NCBI GenBank assembly: GCA_963834725.1
Contig: CAWICN010000001.1
Location: 2,852,001 to 2,916,000 of the forward strand
DNA: 64,000 nucleotides
DNA from: PALSA-693 sp963834725
GTDB lineage: Bacteria > Actinomycetota > Acidimicrobiia > Acidimicrobiales > Palsa-688
Direction of reading: 5' to 3'
This document shows, piece by piece, positions 63,870-64,000 of this stretch; position 1 is the stretch's first letter, and each line of letters opens with the position of its first letter. The translations under genes and the position numbers were made by a program. Under the pieces are notes generated by a model, which saw only the letters and a program-made list of their open reading frames with translations, searched no databases and was not told where the DNA came from.

Positions 63870-64000
63870 TGATGAACAACACCGTCTGCAGATGAGGCTC
63901 GGCCTCAACCGGTTCGGCCAGCCCGGTATCCACCTCGTGCCGGCCGAGGGCCGTGATCTGGTAGCGCTTACGGTCGGGACCGGCGCCCGGCTCGACCTCG
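63850..64000 (-). pseudogene. Truncated PadR-family regulator (starts beyond window)
   Basis: Reading the minus strand from the window edge: EVEPGAGPDRKRYQITALGRHEV then DTGLAEPVEAEPHLQTVLFIKVVL. This matches the winged-helix C-terminal half of PadR-like regulators (RKRYRIT.LGRHEV, then HLQTVLFxKVVL). The expected C-terminal helical domain is missing: the frame passes directly into the membrane part of the histidine kinase near 63860. The 5' part is beyond the window, so whether the gene is functional cannot be seen. Confidence 0.6.

Overview
The window is high-GC bacterial DNA from an actinomycete-like chromosome (Actinomycetota; an Acidimicrobiia-type lineage is my best guess, by inference only). 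The signs are the dnaK-grpE-dnaJ-hspR-clpB order with an HspR-type operator, the amt-glnB-glnD nitrogen block, a RamB/ScfR-type regulator divergent from the glyoxylate-shunt genes, an Rv0338c/EtfD-type iron-sulfur oxidoreductase, a WS/DGAT acyltransferase, a DUF1697 protein and an SCO6745-family protein. I see no phage, IS element, CRISPR array or plasmid functions.

Layout. 1-7.8 kb: purine biosynthesis on the minus strand, transcribed purA/purD, purE, purC, purS, purQ, with purL at the left edge beyond a small divergent gene. 8-14.9 kb: the HspR heat-shock operon on the minus strand, headed by a HAIR-like operator. 15-21 kb: gpmA, then glnD converging on amt-glnB, then a single-domain cyclic-nucleotide-binding protein. 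21.3-28.1 kb: EtfD-like oxidoreductase, RamB-like regulator, malate synthase and isocitrate lyase, that is, fatty-acid and acetate carbon use. 28.5-33.6 kb: aldose epimerase, FAD oxidoreductase, acyl-CoA synthetase. 33.6-36.6 kb: a run of decayed genes (two divergent nucleotide-cyclase/ATPase regulators and a CHK-kinase-like gene). 36.6-46.7 kb: solute-binding-like protein, DUF3089 lipoprotein, WS/DGAT, a VOC-PNPOx fusion, a LuxR-regulator remnant, enoyl-CoA hydratase, DUF1697, a repeat-rich membrane protein and a GH3 lipoprotein. 47-64 kb: a HelD/HelR-like helicase and many single-gene lipid or xenobiotic enzymes (P450, hydrolases, SDR, thiolase with DUF35 partner, epoxide hydrolase, two enoyl-CoA hydratases), one tRNA-Gly, a candidate structured RNA, and a histidine kinase next to a PadR fragment at the right edge.

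Two window-wide patterns stand out. First, about fifteen short tandem repeats (units of 7-66 bp) lie in gene termini, linkers and intergenic gaps. Unit lengths inside genes are multiples of three, while intergenic ones need not be. Second, about 20 reading-frame breaks occur in otherwise well-conserved genes. Frame arithmetic shows 19 of them have the sense of one extra base, and 16 are packed into the heat-shock operon. These look more like sequence or assembly error than gene decay, and the apparent PurA-PurD fusion may belong to the same class. The gene remnants at 33.6-36.6 kb and 41.3-42.3 kb carry stop codons and large losses, and look like genuine decay.

Limits: all calls come from reading the sequence and from memory of protein families. 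No database search or folding program was run.
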